Of a DNA stretch of 64,000 nucleotides, positions 38,806 through 49,207 are shown one piece after another. The notes under the pieces are model-generated. The model saw only the letters and a list, made by a program, of their open reading frames with translations. It was not told where the DNA came from and did not search any database. The DNA is from Rouxiella sp. WC2420 (GTDB lineage Bacteria > Pseudomonadota > Gammaproteobacteria > Enterobacterales > Enterobacteriaceae): NCBI RefSeq assembly GCF_041200025.1, contig NZ_CP165628.1, forward strand, positions 4,030,001 to 4,094,000, in the 5' to 3' direction. Position 1 is the first letter of the stretch. Every line of letters begins with the position of its first letter. Made by a program: the position numbers and the translations under genes.

Positions 38806-39104
38806 ACATCTTGTTGAAAGATATCTTATTTATAAACTTTTTTTCGCTGATCGCATCGTTTTGACACATTTTGTGCATTTAATAGTCACCACCACGGTGC
38901 AACAGGCTTTCATTGCTTGAATTTGGTGCGCGCTTCGTCTCAAAAAAGAAACATAACGATTTCACAATGTTCACATTACGCTATCTTCTCAGTGCAGAGA
39001 TCGTAAGCAATGACGCAGCACTCTGATAAAAAGATTCTTAATTACCGTCGGATTCATCTTTGATCCTGTTAAAAGGATCCATCACTAAGCAAAGGAGTTG
39101 GACC

Positions 39105-40001
39105 ATGCAAATGCGCAAACTGGTGTTGTCGGTACTGCTGGCAAGTGTCGCCGCAAGTAGCCTAGCCCATGCCGAAGACCTGACTGGTACGCTAAAAAAA
39201 ATTAAAGACAGCGGTTTGATCGTTGTCGGTCACCGCGAATCATCGATTCCCTTCTCTTATTACAACAACGAACAGAAAGTGGTGGGATATTCGCAGGACT
39301 TCTCAAATGCCATTGTTGATGCCATCAAGAAGAAACTCGATGCGCCAAATCTACAGGTGAAGATGTTGCCAATCACCTCACAGAACCGTATTCCGCTGTT
39401 GCAAAACGGCACCTATGACTTTGAGTGTGGTTCAACCACCAATAACCTCGAGCGTCAGAAGCAGGCGGCGTTCTCTGACACCATTTTCGTGATCGGCACC
39501 CGTTTGCTGGTCAAGAAAGGTTCTCCTATCAAAGACTTCGACGATCTGAAAGGCAAGACCGTTGTTGTTACTTCCGGCACCACTTCTGAAGTTCTGATTA
39601 ACAAGCTGAACGACGAGAAGAAAATGGGCATGAAAATCATCAGCACCAAAGACCACGGTGACTCATTCCGCACGCTGGAAACGGGTCGTGCTGCGGCCTT
39701 TATGCTTGACGATGCCCTGCTGGCCGGCGAACGTGCCAAAGCCAAGCAGCCTGATGACTGGGTAATTCTGGGTACGCCACAGTCGAAAGAAGCCTACGGC
39801 TGTATGCTGCGCAAAGACGATCCAGAGTTCAAGAAACTGGTTGATGACACCGTGGTGCAGGCCGAAAACTCAGGTCAGGCCTCAAAATGGTTTGAAACCT
39901 GGTTCAAAAAGCCTATTCCACCAAAAAATCTGAACATGAACTTCGAACTGTCCGATGACATGAAAGCCTTGTTCAAAGCGCCAAACGATAAAGCGCTTTA
40001 A
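39105..40001 (+). CDS. gltI: GltI, glutamate/aspartate-binding periplasmic protein
   Basis: The 298-residue protein matches E. coli GltI. The signal peptide is residues 1-23 (KLVLSVLLASVAASSLAHA, then EDL). The binding-domain stretches include VVGHRESSIPFSYYNNEQ, ITSQNRIPLLQNGTYDFECG and NMNFELSDDMKALF. It delivers Glu/Asp to the GltJKL membrane complex. The ATG at 39105 has AAAGGAG upstream and directly precedes the signal peptide; an in-frame start 45 bases earlier would disrupt it. Confidence 0.96.
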   Translation: MQMRKLVLSVLLASVAASSLAHAEDLTGTLKKIKDSGLIVVGHRESSIPFSYYNNEQKVVGYSQDFSNAIVDAIKKKLDAPNLQVKMLPITSQNRIPLLQNGTYDFECGSTTNNLERQKQAAFSDTIFVIGTRLLVKKGSPIKDFDDLKGKTVVVTSGTTSEVLINKLNDEKKMGMKIISTKDHGDSFRTLETGRAAAFMLDDALLAGERAKAKQPDDWVILGTPQSKEAYGCMLRKDDPEFKKLVDDTVVQAENSGQASKWFETWFKKPIPPKNLNMNFELSDDMKALFKAPNDKAL

Positions 40002-40158
40002 TAGATACAACAGTGTTCGACGTGCAGACAGGCACAGGAACCTGCGAAAGCAGGAGGAATGCGGGGTGGTCGTTCCCCACCCCGCCATTCTTTATAACAA
40101 GCAATACTCATCTGCTAACGTCATCACTTGCCAAGGCAATACATAATTGGAGTTTTTT
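40002..40158 (+). ncRNA. sroC: Candidate SroC-type RNA region between gltI and gltJ
   Basis: In E. coli and Salmonella the small RNA SroC (a sponge of GcvB) is processed from the gltI-gltJ intergenic transcript. The equivalent 157-base interval here contains two stem-loops: CCTGC-GAAA-GCAGG (40041-40054) and a strong GCGGGGTGG / CCACCCCGC hairpin (40061-40085). I cannot confirm sequence homology, so the call rests on position and structure. The hairpins would also uncouple gltI from gltJKL expression. Confidence 0.5.
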
Positions 40159-40899
40159 ATGTCTTCAGGCTGGAATTGGGGCATCTTTCTTGAACAAGCC
40201 CCCTTTGGAAACACCACATATCTCGGCTGGATCTGGTCTGGTTTTCAGGTCACCGTAGCGCTGTCAGTCTGCGCCTGGGTTATCGCTTTTATCGTCGGCT
40301 CGGTATTTGGCATCCTGCGTACCGTGCCTAACCGCTTTCTTTCCACCCTCGGCACCTGTTACGTAGAGTTATTCCGTAACGTCCCGCTGATCGTGCAATT
40401 CTTCATCTGGTATCTGGTGGTGCCCGAGCTGCTGCCCGAAAATATTGGAATGTGGTTCAAGCAGGATTTGGACCCCAACGTGCAGTTCTTCGTCTCATCA
40501 ATGGTTTGCCTCGGCCTGTTTACCGCGGCCCGCGTTTGCGAGCAAGTGCGTGCCGCGATCCAGTCTTTACCAAGAGGCCAGCAGGCTGCTGGCCTGGCGA
40601 TGGGGCTGACGCTGCCGCAAACTTATCGCTACGTGCTGTTGCCCAACGCCTATCGAGTCATTGTTCCGCCATTGACCTCCGAAATGCTGAACCTGGTAAA
40701 AAACTCGGCCATTGCCTCCACTATCGGACTGGTTGATATGGCGGCACAGGCTGGCAAACTGCTGGATTACTCGGCCCATGCCTATGAATCTTTCGCCGCT
40801 ATCACGCTGGCTTACGTCCTCATCAATGCGGTTATTATGCTGATCATGCAACAGGTTGAGCGCAAGATCCGCCTGCCGGGCAATGTGGGGAGTAAATAA
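40159..40899 (+). CDS. gltJ: GltJ, glutamate/aspartate ABC permease
   Basis: The 246-residue inner-membrane permease of the polar amino acid family has an N-terminal substrate-entry region and several membrane segments. The family signature around residue 145 is EQVRAAIQSLPRGQQAAGLA. It pairs with GltK. The ATG at 40159 has TTGGAG upstream. Confidence 0.95.
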   Translation: MSSGWNWGIFLEQAPFGNTTYLGWIWSGFQVTVALSVCAWVIAFIVGSVFGILRTVPNRFLSTLGTCYVELFRNVPLIVQFFIWYLVVPELLPENIGMWFKQDLDPNVQFFVSSMVCLGLFTAARVCEQVRAAIQSLPRGQQAAGLAMGLTLPQTYRYVLLPNAYRVIVPPLTSEMLNLVKNSAIASTIGLVDMAAQAGKLLDYSAHAYESFAAITLAYVLINAVIMLIMQQVERKIRLPGNVGSK

Positions 40900-40902
40900 T
40901 TT

Positions 40903-41580
40903 ATGTATCAATTCGACTGGAGTTCGGTGGTCCCAAGCCTGCCCTACCTGATGCAGGGTATGGTGATTACCGTCAAGATTACGGCGATTGCTATCGTCTT
41001 CGGCATTCTGTGGGGTACCGTTTTAGCGGTAATGCGTCTGTCGTCTTTCAAGCCAATAAGCTGGTTTGCAAGAATTTACGTTAACCTTTTCCGCGCCGTT
41101 CCGCTGGTGATGGTGCTGTTGTGGTTTTATCTGGTGGTGCCAAACTTCCTGCAACAGGTGCTTGGGTTGTCGCCAAAAACGGATATTCGCCTGATTTCGG
41201 CAATGATCGCTTTCGCACTGTTTGAAGCAGCCTATTATTCGGAAATTATTCGCGCCGGTATTCAAAGTATCGCTCGCGGGCAATCTTCCGCCGCGCTGGC
41301 GCTGGGCATGACCCATTGGCAATCGATGCAGCTGATTATTCTGCCACAGGCTTTCCGCGCCATGGTGCCGCTGCTGCTGACTCAGGCGATCGTTTTATTC
41401 CAGGATACCTCTCTGGTGTATGTTCTCAGTCTTGCGGACTTCTTCCGCACGGCAACCAACATTGGCGAGCGTGACGGAACACAGGTCGAAATGATCCTGT
41501 TTGCCGGTTTTGTCTATTTTGTTATCAGCCTCTCTGCTTCGTTGCTGGTGAGCTATTTGAAGAAAAGGACCCTTTCATGA
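40903..41580 (+). CDS. gltK: GltK, glutamate/aspartate ABC permease
   Basis: The 225-residue permease has several membrane segments and the EAA-type loop [20 protein letters not shown]. It forms the channel with GltJ. It begins three bases after the gltJ stop and overlaps gltL by four bases (ATGA). Confidence 0.95.
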   Translation: MYQFDWSSVVPSLPYLMQGMVITVKITAIAIVFGILWGTVLAVMRLSSFKPISWFARIYVNLFRAVPLVMVLLWFYLVVPNFLQQVLGLSPKTDIRLISAMIAFALFEAAYYSEIIRAGIQSIARGQSSAALALGMTHWQSMQLIILPQAFRAMVPLLLTQAIVLFQDTSLVYVLSLADFFRTATNIGERDGTQVEMILFAGFVYFVISLSASLLVSYLKKRTLS

Positions 41581-42302
41581 TTTCGCTGAAAAATGTCTCT
41601 AAATGGTACGGTCATTTCCAGGTACTGACCGAATGCAGCACCGAAGTTAAGAAAGGTGAAGTTGTCGTCGTTTGCGGTCCTTCCGGTTCGGGTAAATCGA
41701 CGCTTATCAAAACCGTCAACGGATTGGAGCCGGTGCAAAAAGGCCAGATTTTGGTCAACGGTACACCGGTAAATGACAAAAAAACCAATCTGGCGCAGCT
41801 GCGTGCCAAAGTCGGAATGGTATTCCAGCATTTCGAGCTGTTTCCTCATTTGTCGATTGTCGAAAACCTGACGCTGGCGCAGGTCAAAGTGCTCAAGCGC
41901 GACAAGGCGGCTGCCAAAGAGAAAGGTTTGAAACTGCTTGAACGCGTTGGCCTGTCGGCTCACGCCCATAAGTTTCCTGGTCAGCTTTCCGGTGGCCAAC
42001 AGCAGCGTGTGGCTATCGCCCGCGCGCTGTGTATGGACCCTATTGCCATGCTGTTTGATGAACCGACTTCGGCACTGGATCCAGAAATGATCAACGAAGT
42101 GCTCGACGTTATGGTTGAGTTGGCCAATGAAGGCATGACGATGATGGTGGTAACCCACGAGATGGGCTTTGCTCGTAAAGTGGCCAACCGAGTGATCTTT
42201 ATGGACGAAGGCAAAATTGTTGAGGATCGCAATAAAGACGACTTCTTCAACAATCCTGAATCTGAGCGCGCGCGGGACTTCCTGGCAAAGATCCTGCACT
42301 AA
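41577..42302 (+). CDS. gltL: GltL, glutamate/aspartate ABC ATPase
   Basis: The 241-residue ATPase has Walker [11 protein letters not shown]-loop [10 protein letters not shown], signature [15 protein letters not shown], Walker [13 protein letters not shown] and the switch His in [10 protein letters not shown]. It powers GltIJK uptake. It is last gene of the operon; an ERIC element lies just downstream. Confidence 0.96.
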   Translation: MISLKNVSKWYGHFQVLTECSTEVKKGEVVVVCGPSGSGKSTLIKTVNGLEPVQKGQILVNGTPVNDKKTNLAQLRAKVGMVFQHFELFPHLSIVENLTLAQVKVLKRDKAAAKEKGLKLLERVGLSAHAHKFPGQLSGGQQQRVAIARALCMDPIAMLFDEPTSALDPEMINEVLDVMVELANEGMTMMVVTHEMGFARKVANRVIFMDEGKIVEDRNKDDFFNNPESERARDFLAKILH

Positions 42303-42360
42303 TATCTAAATGCATTAAAGTTACAGCAGAAGCATATAACACAGCGCTTGCTCCAAAAAT

Positions 42361-42480
42361 CTCCAAAGTTATTGGCGCTACAGCAAGGCGGAAAGCTTGA
42401 TAATCCCCAGGAGCTTACATAAGTAAGTCACTGGGGTGAGCGGGAGTATCCAACGCGGCTGTAGCGTCAATTACGAAGGA
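42361..42480. repeat. ERIC element (enterobacterial repetitive intergenic consensus)
   Basis: The element contains the diagnostic ERIC core CCCCAGGAGCTTACATAAG and AAGTAAGTCACTGGGG, and its ends CCAAAGTTATTGGCGCTACA and GGCTGTAGCGTCAA are mutually complementary. At about 120 bp it is near full length. It sits between the convergent ends of gltL and ybeL, a typical intergenic site, and would form a long hairpin in RNA. Confidence 0.92.
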
Positions 42481-42484
42481 TATT

Positions 42485-43006
42485 TTAAGGTTCGAATGGT
42501 CTGCGGGAAAACTCGTCATTCCCGCATTCCGGGCATTTGCTAAGTATTTCTGGAGTGTAAACGGCCAGATGGAAGTGACATTTCTCGCAGATTAATTCCC
42601 CCAGCCCGACCACTTCTCCGCTGTGATATACGCCATGATGGTTGACGTCCTTGAACACCTCTTTCCATTCAAGCTGGGTTCTGTCGGTAATATCGGCCAG
42701 TTCGCGCCATAGACTTTCCTTGATGACCCGCAGAAAAACGCTGTCGTTCTCTTCACTTTGTTGCACTGAGGCTAACGGCGCAGCACGACGACTGGGTGCA
42801 TATTCGCCATAGATGCGGGCAAACTCTTGCAGATCGCGCCGTGCTGACAGAGTCAGGCGGTCAATTTCTACCGATGACAGTTTGTCCTCGTTAATCAGAC
42901 TTTCTCGCGCATCACGCACTAACAGGTCAATATCGCGCTCCCCGCCCCGCAGGCGTTCAGTCAATGATGCCATTAGTTGGCGATAGTCCTGTTGTTCAGT
43001 AGTCAT
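42485..43006 (-). CDS. ybeL: YbeL, zinc-ribbon-containing protein (DUF1451)
   Basis: The 173-residue protein matches E. coli YbeL. The N-terminal region is helical and charged (YRQLMASLTERLRGGERDID). A C-terminal zinc ribbon has two Cys pairs, ICEKCHFHLAV and SKCPECGNDEF. Function is unknown. It converges on gltL across an ERIC element, and its upstream neighbour leuS is divergent. Confidence 0.92.
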   Translation of the reverse strand: MTTEQQDYRQLMASLTERLRGGERDIDLLVRDARESLINEDKLSSVEIDRLTLSARRDLQEFARIYGEYAPSRRAAPLASVQQSEENDSVFLRVIKESLWRELADITDRTQLEWKEVFKDVNHHGVYHSGEVVGLGELICEKCHFHLAVYTPEILSKCPECGNDEFSRRPFEP

Positions 43007-43371
43007 AGCTTCTCCTTTGAGTGCGGCTTAACGCGTACCGTTTTGTTGCACACACATACTTTTAATGCTCATAAAACGGTTTGTGGCTCAAAACAATGCT
43101 TTCACTTTGAACCTCATCAATTTATTTTAGTCGTGAATAACTGAATCAGGCGGAGGCAGAGCACAGTTTCCGTTTTGTCCTAAAAATAAATCCCGACAGA
43201 TCAGGATAAAAAGTCTCTGGCACAACGCTTGGTGTTGTTGCCGTTGCCGCTTATCAGCTATGCTATGCGGATCTGTTTGAAACTTTTGTTATTAACGCAT
43301 CATTTGTTAATTGATTAACGAAATAGGGCTACGGATGTAGCTGTTTTTCACTCACAGGACCATCGGCCGCC
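43007..43371. promoter_or_regulatory. Divergent ybeL-leuS intergenic region
   Basis: In this 365-base gap I see no gene. A weak promoter candidate for leuS is TTGTTG (43235-43240) with TATGCT (43259-43264) at 18-base spacing, giving a leader of roughly 100 bases. No attenuator-type hairpin with a T run was recognised. Confidence 0.4.
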
Positions 43372-45954
43372 ATGCAAGAGCAATACCGTCCAGAAGATAT
43401 AGAGTCACAGGTTCAACTTCACTGGCAAGAGAAGCAGACCTTCAAAGTTACCGAGCAGCCAGGCAAAGAGAAATACTACTGCCTCTCCATGTTGCCTTAT
43501 CCATCAGGCCGTCTACACATGGGCCACGTGCGTAACTACACCATCGGTGACGTGATTTCCCGTTATCAGCGCATGCTTGGTAAAAACGTTCTACAGCCGA
43601 TCGGCTGGGACGCATTTGGTCTGCCTGCTGAAGGCGCAGCCGTTAAAAACAATACGGCACCCGCTCCGTGGACTTACGAAAACATCGAATACATGAAGAA
43701 CCAGCTTAAACTGCTGGGCTTCGGCTATGACTGGGATCGCGAACTGGCGACCTGTCAGCCAGAATATTATCGCTGGGAACAGTGGTTTTTCACCAAGCTT
43801 TACGAGAAAGGTCTGGTTTATAAAAAGACCTCGGCGGTTAACTGGTGCCCGCACGACCTGACCGTTCTGGCTAACGAACAGGTTATTGACGGCTGCTGCT
43901 GGCGCTGTGATACCAAGGTGGAACGCAAAGAGATCCCACAGTGGTTTATCAAAATCACCGCTTATGCCGACCAACTGCTGAACGATCTGGATACGCTTGA
44001 GAGCTGGCCTGAACAGGTCAAAACCATGCAGCGTAACTGGATTGGCCGCTCCGAAGGCGTCGAAATCACTTTCGACGTTGAGAACAGCGATGAAAAACTC
44101 ACCGTTTACACCACGCGTCCTGACACCTTTATGGGTGCCACTTACGCAGCCGTTGCGGCGGGTCATCCTTTGTCATTGCAGGCAGCGGCTTCACAGCCAG
44201 CGCTGGCCGACTTTATCGATGAATGCCGTAATACCAAGGTAGCCGAAGCAGAAATGGCGACCATGGAGAAAAAAGGCATGCCAACGGGCCTGTTCGCCGT
44301 GCATCCGCTGACTGGCAAAAATATCCCAATCTGGGTCGCCAACTTCGTATTGATGGAATACGGCACCGGCGCGGTCATGGCCGTTCCTGGCCACGATGCA
44401 CGCGACTGGGAATTTGCTACCAAATACAATCTGCCGATCGAAGCTGTGATTCTGAACGCCGATGGCAGCGTGCCTGATGTTCAGGCTGAAGTCATGACCG
44501 AGAAAGGCGTGCTGTGTAATTCCGGCGAGTTTGACGGCCTGGACCACGAACAAGGCTTCAACGCCATTGCCGACAAGCTGGTTAGCCTGGGCGTCGGTGA
44601 GCGTAAAGTTAACTATCGCCTGCGCGATTGGGGTGTTTCACGCCAGCGTTACTGGGGCGCGCCAATCCCGATGATCACACTGGAAGACGGTACCGTTATT
44701 CCAACGCCAGAAGATCAGCTGCCGGTTATTCTACCGGAAGACGTCGTTATGGACGGCATCACCAGCCCGATCAAAGCCGATCCCGAGTGGGCAAAAACCA
44801 CCGTTAATGGCATGCCTGGCCTGCGTGAAACCGATACCTTCGATACCTTTATGGAATCGTCGTGGTACTACGCACGTTACACTTGCCCAGACTACGACCA
44901 AGGCATGCTGGACCCGGCCGCGGCCAATTACTGGCTGCCGGTTGACCAATACGTTGGCGGTATTGAACACGCCATCATGCACCTGATGTACTTCCGCTTC
45001 TTCCACAAGCTGATGCGCGATGCTGGCCTGGTAACGTCCGACGAGCCTGCCAAACGCCTGCTGTGTCAGGGCATGGTACTGGCTGATGCCTTCTACTATC
45101 TCAACGAAGGTGGCGCACGCGTTTGGGTTTCCCCAATCGATGCTACCCTTGAGCGTGACGAGAAAGGCCGTATCGTTAAAGCCACCGACCCTGAAGGGCG
45201 CGAGCTGGTGTACGCGGGCATGAGCAAAATGTCCAAGTCCAAAAATAACGGTATCGACCCGCAGGTCATGGTACAGAAATACGGTGCTGATACCGTACGT
45301 CTGTTCATGATGTTTGCTTCTCCGGCAGAAATGACGCTGGAATGGCAAGAGTCTGGCGTTGAAGGGGCTAACCGCTTCCTGAAACGTGTGTGGAAACTGG
45401 CTTACGAGCACAGCGAAAAAGGCGCAGCACCGGCTCTGGATGTTGCCTCTCTGACCGCTGAGCAAAAAGACCTGCGTCGCGATCTGCACAAAACCATTGC
45501 TAAAGTGACCGATGATGTCGGCCGTCGTCAGACTTTCAACACTGCTATTGCGGCAATTATGGAGCTGATGAACAAAATGGGCCGTGCGCCTCAGGAAACT
45601 TCCCAGGATCGCGCGCTGATTCAAGAAGCCCTGCTGGCCGTGGTTCGCCTGCTTTATCCATTCACTCCGCACGTGTGCTTCAGCCTGTGGCAGATTCTGG
45701 GTGGCGAAGGTGATGTCGATACCGCGCCATGGCCGCTGGCAGATGAAAAAGCCATGGTCGAAGACTCTAAACTGGTAGTTGTGCAGGTAAATGGTAAAGT
45801 ACGTGCCAAGATAACCGTTGCCGCAGACGCGACAGAAGAACAGGTTCGCGAATTGGCGGCACAAGAGTATCTGGTCGCAAAATATCTGGATGGGGTTACA
45901 GTCCGCAAGGTAATCTACGTGCCAGGCAAGCTGCTTAATCTGGTAGTGGGTTAA
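43372..45954 (+). CDS. leuS: Leucyl-tRNA synthetase
   Basis: The 860-residue class I synthetase has the same length as E. coli LeuRS. The HIGH-type motif is in [14 protein letters not shown] near residue 50. The CP1 editing domain carries [12 protein letters not shown] and the [15 protein letters not shown] loop. The KMSKS motif is [11 protein letters not shown] near residue 620. It charges tRNA-Leu. It is first gene of the leuS-lptE-holA-nadD run. Confidence 0.98.
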   Translation: MQEQYRPEDIESQVQLHWQEKQTFKVTEQPGKEKYYCLSMLPYPSGRLHMGHVRNYTIGDVISRYQRMLGKNVLQPIGWDAFGLPAEGAAVKNNTAPAPWTYENIEYMKNQLKLLGFGYDWDRELATCQPEYYRWEQWFFTKLYEKGLVYKKTSAVNWCPHDLTVLANEQVIDGCCWRCDTKVERKEIPQWFIKITAYADQLLNDLDTLESWPEQVKTMQRNWIGRSEGVEITFDVENSDEKLTVYTTRPDTFMGATYAAVAAGHPLSLQAAASQPALADFIDECRNTKVAEAEMATMEKKGMPTGLFAVHPLTGKNIPIWVANFVLMEYGTGAVMAVPGHDARDWEFATKYNLPIEAVILNADGSVPDVQAEVMTEKGVLCNSGEFDGLDHEQGFNAIADKLVSLGVGERKVNYRLRDWGVSRQRYWGAPIPMITLEDGTVIPTPEDQLPVILPEDVVMDGITSPIKADPEWAKTTVNGMPGLRETDTFDTFMESSWYYARYTCPDYDQGMLDPAAANYWLPVDQYVGGIEHAIMHLMYFRFFHKLMRDAGLVTSDEPAKRLLCQGMVLADAFYYLNEGGARVWVSPIDATLERDEKGRIVKATDPEGRELVYAGMSKMSKSKNNGIDPQVMVQKYGADTVRLFMMFASPAEMTLEWQESGVEGANRFLKRVWKLAYEHSEKGAAPALDVASLTAEQKDLRRDLHKTIAKVTDDVGRRQTFNTAIAAIMELMNKMGRAPQETSQDRALIQEALLAVVRLLYPFTPHVCFSLWQILGGEGDVDTAPWPLADEKAMVEDSKLVVVQVNGKVRAKITVAADATEEQVRELAAQEYLVAKYLDGVTVRKVIYVPGKLLNLVVG

Positions 45955-45970
45955 GCCAAGGAGGCTTTTT

Positions 45971-46573
45971 TTGCGAGAAAATATTATGCGACATCGTATT
46001 TTGATGCTGTTGTTAGGCGCTATCGTTCTGGTAACTTCGGGCTGTGGTTTTCACCTGCGCGGTTCTGGTAACGTACCTGATGAGCTTAAAACCATTACGC
46101 TCAACAGCTATGACCCGTATGGCCCGCTTACACGTGAAATTCGCAATCAGTTAAGACTGAGCGACGTCACGGTAGTTGAACCAACGGCTTCTACGAAGAA
46201 AAGCCTCCCTGAGCTGCGTATTGTAGGCGCGTCGGAGAGTCAGGTAACGGCATCGATATTTGAAGACGGTAAAACGGCTGAATACTCGAAACAGATGGTC
46301 GTCAGGGCTCAGGTTGTGATGCCGGGTAGAGATATTTATCCGATTAGCGTAACCGTTTACCGCGCGTTCTTTGATAACCCATTGGCAGCGTTAGCAAAAG
46401 ATGCCGAGCAGGATATCATCGACAAGGAAATGCGCGAGCAGGCTTCCGAGCAATTGATTCGTAAATTCCTGACGGTTCACGCCGCCGAGATGTCGAAAAA
46501 AGCGCAGGTTAGCGAGAAGCCTGAAGTGATCAGTATTGGAAAAGCCCCTGCGGCCAGCACTACTGCTCAATGA
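45971..46573 (+). CDS. lptE: LptE, LPS-assembly outer-membrane lipoprotein
   Basis: The protein is about 200 residues with a lipoprotein signal ending VLVTSGC (modified Cys at 25). The body matches Lpt[41 protein letters not shown] and EQLIRKFL. It plugs and helps fold LptD for LPS export. I choose TTG at 45971 because AAGGAGG is seven bases upstream; the E. coli gene also seems to begin TTG-CGA. ATG 45986 is the alternative. The end overlaps holA (ATGA). Confidence 0.94.
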   Translation: MRENIMRHRILMLLLGAIVLVTSGCGFHLRGSGNVPDELKTITLNSYDPYGPLTREIRNQLRLSDVTVVEPTASTKKSLPELRIVGASESQVTASIFEDGKTAEYSKQMVVRAQVVMPGRDIYPISVTVYRAFFDNPLAALAKDAEQDIIDKEMREQASEQLIRKFLTVHAAEMSKKAQVSEKPEVISIGKAPAASTTAQ

Positions 46574-47610
46574 TTCGTATTTACCCTGAACAACTTGCCG
46601 CGCAGCTCCGAGAGGGGCTGCGCGCTTGTTATCTGCTTTGTGGCAACGATCCCCTTCTGTTGCAGGAGAGCCAGGACGCTGTGCGTCAGGCCGCAAATGC
46701 TGCAGAATTTAACGAACATTTCAGCTTTATCCTCGATGCCCATACTGAATGGGACACTATATTCAGCAGCTGTCAGGCGCTAAGCCTGTTTGCCAGTCGC
46801 CAGACCCTGACACTGCATCTCCCGGAAAACGGGCCAACCGCGCCCATCGCCGAACAGCTGAAAACGCTGGTCAGCCTGCTGCACGACGATATTCTGCTGA
46901 TTCTACGGGCCAGTAAAATCACCAAAGCGCAGGAAAATGCCGCCTGGTTTAAAACGGTCAGCGATCGTACCGTTTTTGTCACCTGCCAGACTCCCGAACA
47001 GGCACAGTTGCCGCGCTGGGTCGCCAAACGCGCCAAGTCGCTGGATCTTGAGCTTGACGATCCGGCCAATCAGCTGCTGTGTTATTGCTATGAAGGTAAC
47101 CTGCTGGCACTGGCGCAGTCGCTTGAACGATTGGCCCTGCTTTATCCTGATGGCAAACTGACGCTGCCCCGCGTGGAAGAGGCGGTCAACGACGCAGCAC
47201 ACTTCACGCCCTACCATTGGCTTGATGCCGTCCTGGCCGGTAAAAGCAAACGCGCCTGGCATATTTTGCGTCAGTTACAGCAAGAAGACAGCGAGCCGGT
47301 AATTTTACTGCGTACTCTGCAACGCGAATTGCTAATGCTGCTCAACCTGCGTCGTAAAATGGATGATCAGCCGCTGCGTAACCTTTTCGATCAGTACAAA
47401 GTGTGGCAAAACCGTCGTGCACTGGTTACTCAGGCGCTTCAACGTTTATCGTTGCAACAGCTCAACAAGGCCGTTCAATTGCTGACGCAAATGGAAATCC
47501 GCTTGAAACAGGACTATGGTCAATCGGTCTGGCCCGAACTTGAGAGCCTTTCAATGCTGCTGTGTGGAAAACCGCTTCCGCCGAGCTTTATTGATTCAGG
47601 AACCCTGTGA
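46570..47610 (+). CDS. holA: HolA, DNA polymerase III delta subunit
   Basis: The 346-residue clamp-loader delta subunit (E. coli 343) starts [13 protein letters not shown] with [16 protein letters not shown] following. An AAA+-type fold without ATP-binding motifs makes up residues 1-210, with a collar domain at the C-terminus. It opens the beta clamp. It overlaps lptE by four bases, and its TGA overlaps the nadD ATG by one base. Confidence 0.96.
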   Translation: MIRIYPEQLAAQLREGLRACYLLCGNDPLLLQESQDAVRQAANAAEFNEHFSFILDAHTEWDTIFSSCQALSLFASRQTLTLHLPENGPTAPIAEQLKTLVSLLHDDILLILRASKITKAQENAAWFKTVSDRTVFVTCQTPEQAQLPRWVAKRAKSLDLELDDPANQLLCYCYEGNLLALAQSLERLALLYPDGKLTLPRVEEAVNDAAHFTPYHWLDAVLAGKSKRAWHILRQLQQEDSEPVILLRTLQRELLMLLNLRRKMDDQPLRNLFDQYKVWQNRRALVTQALQRLSLQQLNKAVQLLTQMEIRLKQDYGQSVWPELESLSMLLCGKPLPPSFIDSGTL

Positions 47611-48287
47611 TGACCCCCATTGATGGTGATAAAACTGAACTGATGGCGCTGTTTGGCGGCACCTTTGACCCCATTCATTACGGTCATTTACGACCAGTTG
47701 AACAGCTTGCCCATGAGATCCAGCTCGAAAAAGTGATTTTACTGCCTAATAACGTGCCGCCCCATCGCCCGCAACCCGAGGCAACTTCGGCGCAAAGGTT
47801 GAGAATGGCTCAACTGGCAGTTGAAGGTAACCCATTGTTTTCAGTGGATTCACGCGAGCTGCAGCGCGATACCCCTTCGTACACCATCGAAACTCTTGAA
47901 ACGTTACGTAAAGAACATGGCACAAAACAGCCATTGGCGTTTATCATTGGTCAAGATTCATTACTTACGCTTTACAAATGGCACCGCTGGGAGTCTTTAC
48001 TCGACGTGTGTCATCTGGCGGTTCTAGCTCGTCCGGGATATGCCAGCGAGCTGGAAACTCCAGAGTTACAGCGTTGGTACGATGCGCACAAAATAGAAGA
48101 TGCCGGTCAGCTCAGGCAACGTCCTCATGGCTTTATTTATCAGGCCAATACTCCGCTGCTGGATATTTCTGCTACAGAAATTCGTCAGCGTCGTCACGAG
48201 GGCCGCGATTGCTCAGATTTACTTCCCTTCTCGGTTGAGCGCTATATCGAATCTCAGGGGCTGTATAGCGAACACTTTACGTCGTGA
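47610..48287 (+). CDS. nadD: NadD, nicotinate-mononucleotide adenylyltransferase
   Basis: The 225-residue nucleotidyltransferase has [12 protein letters not shown] near the N-terminus, [26 protein letters not shown] and the ISATEIRQR motif. It makes deamido-NAD in NAD synthesis. The E. coli protein is 213 residues; extra residues are at the N-terminus and in a loop. ATG 47610 overlaps the holA stop; GTG 47607 is the alternative. The cobC gene that follows nadD in E. coli is absent. Confidence 0.95.
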   Translation: MTPIDGDKTELMALFGGTFDPIHYGHLRPVEQLAHEIQLEKVILLPNNVPPHRPQPEATSAQRLRMAQLAVEGNPLFSVDSRELQRDTPSYTIETLETLRKEHGTKQPLAFIIGQDSLLTLYKWHRWESLLDVCHLAVLARPGYASELETPELQRWYDAHKIEDAGQLRQRPHGFIYQANTPLLDISATEIRQRRHEGRDCSDLLPFSVERYIESQGLYSEHFTS

Positions 48288-48373
48288 ATAAATTACGCGT
48301 GTAAGCATCGCGTGTTATACTCCGCCGCTTCATTTTCGGTTCCAGAACTACTCAATATCCCCAGGGGGAATCT

Positions 48374-48691
48374 TTGCAAGGTAAAGCGCTCCAAGAATTC
48401 GTCATCGACAAAGTTGATGACCTAAAAGCCCAGGACATCGTAACTATCGATGTGGCTGGCAAATCAAGCATCACTGACTGCATGGTGATTTGTACCGGTA
48501 CTTCAAGCCGCCACGTTGTTTCTATTGCCGGGCACCTGGTTGAAGAAGCAAAGGCCGCGGGCCTTGATGCGCACGGTATCAAAGGTATTAACGAAGCTGA
48601 CTGGGTTGTCGTTGACCTGGGTGAAGTGATCGTTCACGTCATGCAAGAAGAAAGCCGCGTGCTGTACGAACTTGAGAAGCTTTGGGGTTAA
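48374..48691 (+). CDS. rsfS: RsfS, ribosomal silencing factor
   Basis: The 105-residue protein has the same length as E. coli RsfS and nearly the same sequence ([40 protein letters not shown]). It binds L14 (uL14) and blocks subunit joining when nutrients are short. It begins with TTG, supported by AGGGGG upstream and by alignment to MQGKALQ. Confidence 0.96.
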   Translation: MQGKALQEFVIDKVDDLKAQDIVTIDVAGKSSITDCMVICTGTSSRHVVSIAGHLVEEAKAAGLDAHGIKGINEADWVVVDLGEVIVHVMQEESRVLYELEKLWG

Positions 48692-48694
48692 TTT

Positions 48695-49165
48695 GTGAAG
48701 CTGCAACTCGTCGCCGTAGGTACGAAAATGCCCGATTGGGTGCAGACTGGCTTCACCGATTATCTTCGTCGTTTCCCAAAAGACATGCCGTTTGAGCTGA
48801 TTGAAGTGCCCGCGGGTAAACGCGGGAAAAACGCTGATATCAAACGCATTCTTGAAAAAGAAGGCGAGCAGATGCTGTCTGTGGTTGGAAAAGGCAATCG
48901 GATCGTTACGCTGGATATTCCCGGGACGCCCTGGGAAACGCCACAGTTGGCCCAACAGCTTGAGCGCTGGAAGCAGGATGGCAGAGATGTCAGTTTGCTG
49001 ATTGGCGGTCCTGAAGGGCTGGCACCGGCATGTAAAGAGGCTGCGGTACAGAGCTGGTCGCTGTCTCCGCTCACGCTGCCACACCCGCTGGTTCGGGTTC
49101 TGGTAGCCGAAAGCCTTTATCGTGCCTGGAGTATTACCACTAATCATCCGTATCACCGCGAGTAA
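48695..49165 (+). CDS. rlmH: RlmH, 23S rRNA pseudouridine-1915 N3-methyltransferase
   Basis: The 156-residue SPOUT methyltransferase matches E. coli Rlm[19 protein letters not shown], the SAM-binding LIGGPEGL and the C-terminal [17 protein letters not shown]. It begins with GTG three bases after rsfS. It modifies helix 69 of 23S rRNA. Confidence 0.97.
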   Translation: MKLQLVAVGTKMPDWVQTGFTDYLRRFPKDMPFELIEVPAGKRGKNADIKRILEKEGEQMLSVVGKGNRIVTLDIPGTPWETPQLAQQLERWKQDGRDVSLLIGGPEGLAPACKEAAVQSWSLSPLTLPHPLVRVLVAESLYRAWSITTNHPYHRE

Positions 49166-49207
49166 GCGGTTGGTCAATATCAGCAGCACAGTAAATTAAG
49201 TAGTGGG

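Noticed and set aside
44731-45864. 377-codon frame opposite leuS
   Set aside because: Shadow of a highly conserved gene; no independent evidence.
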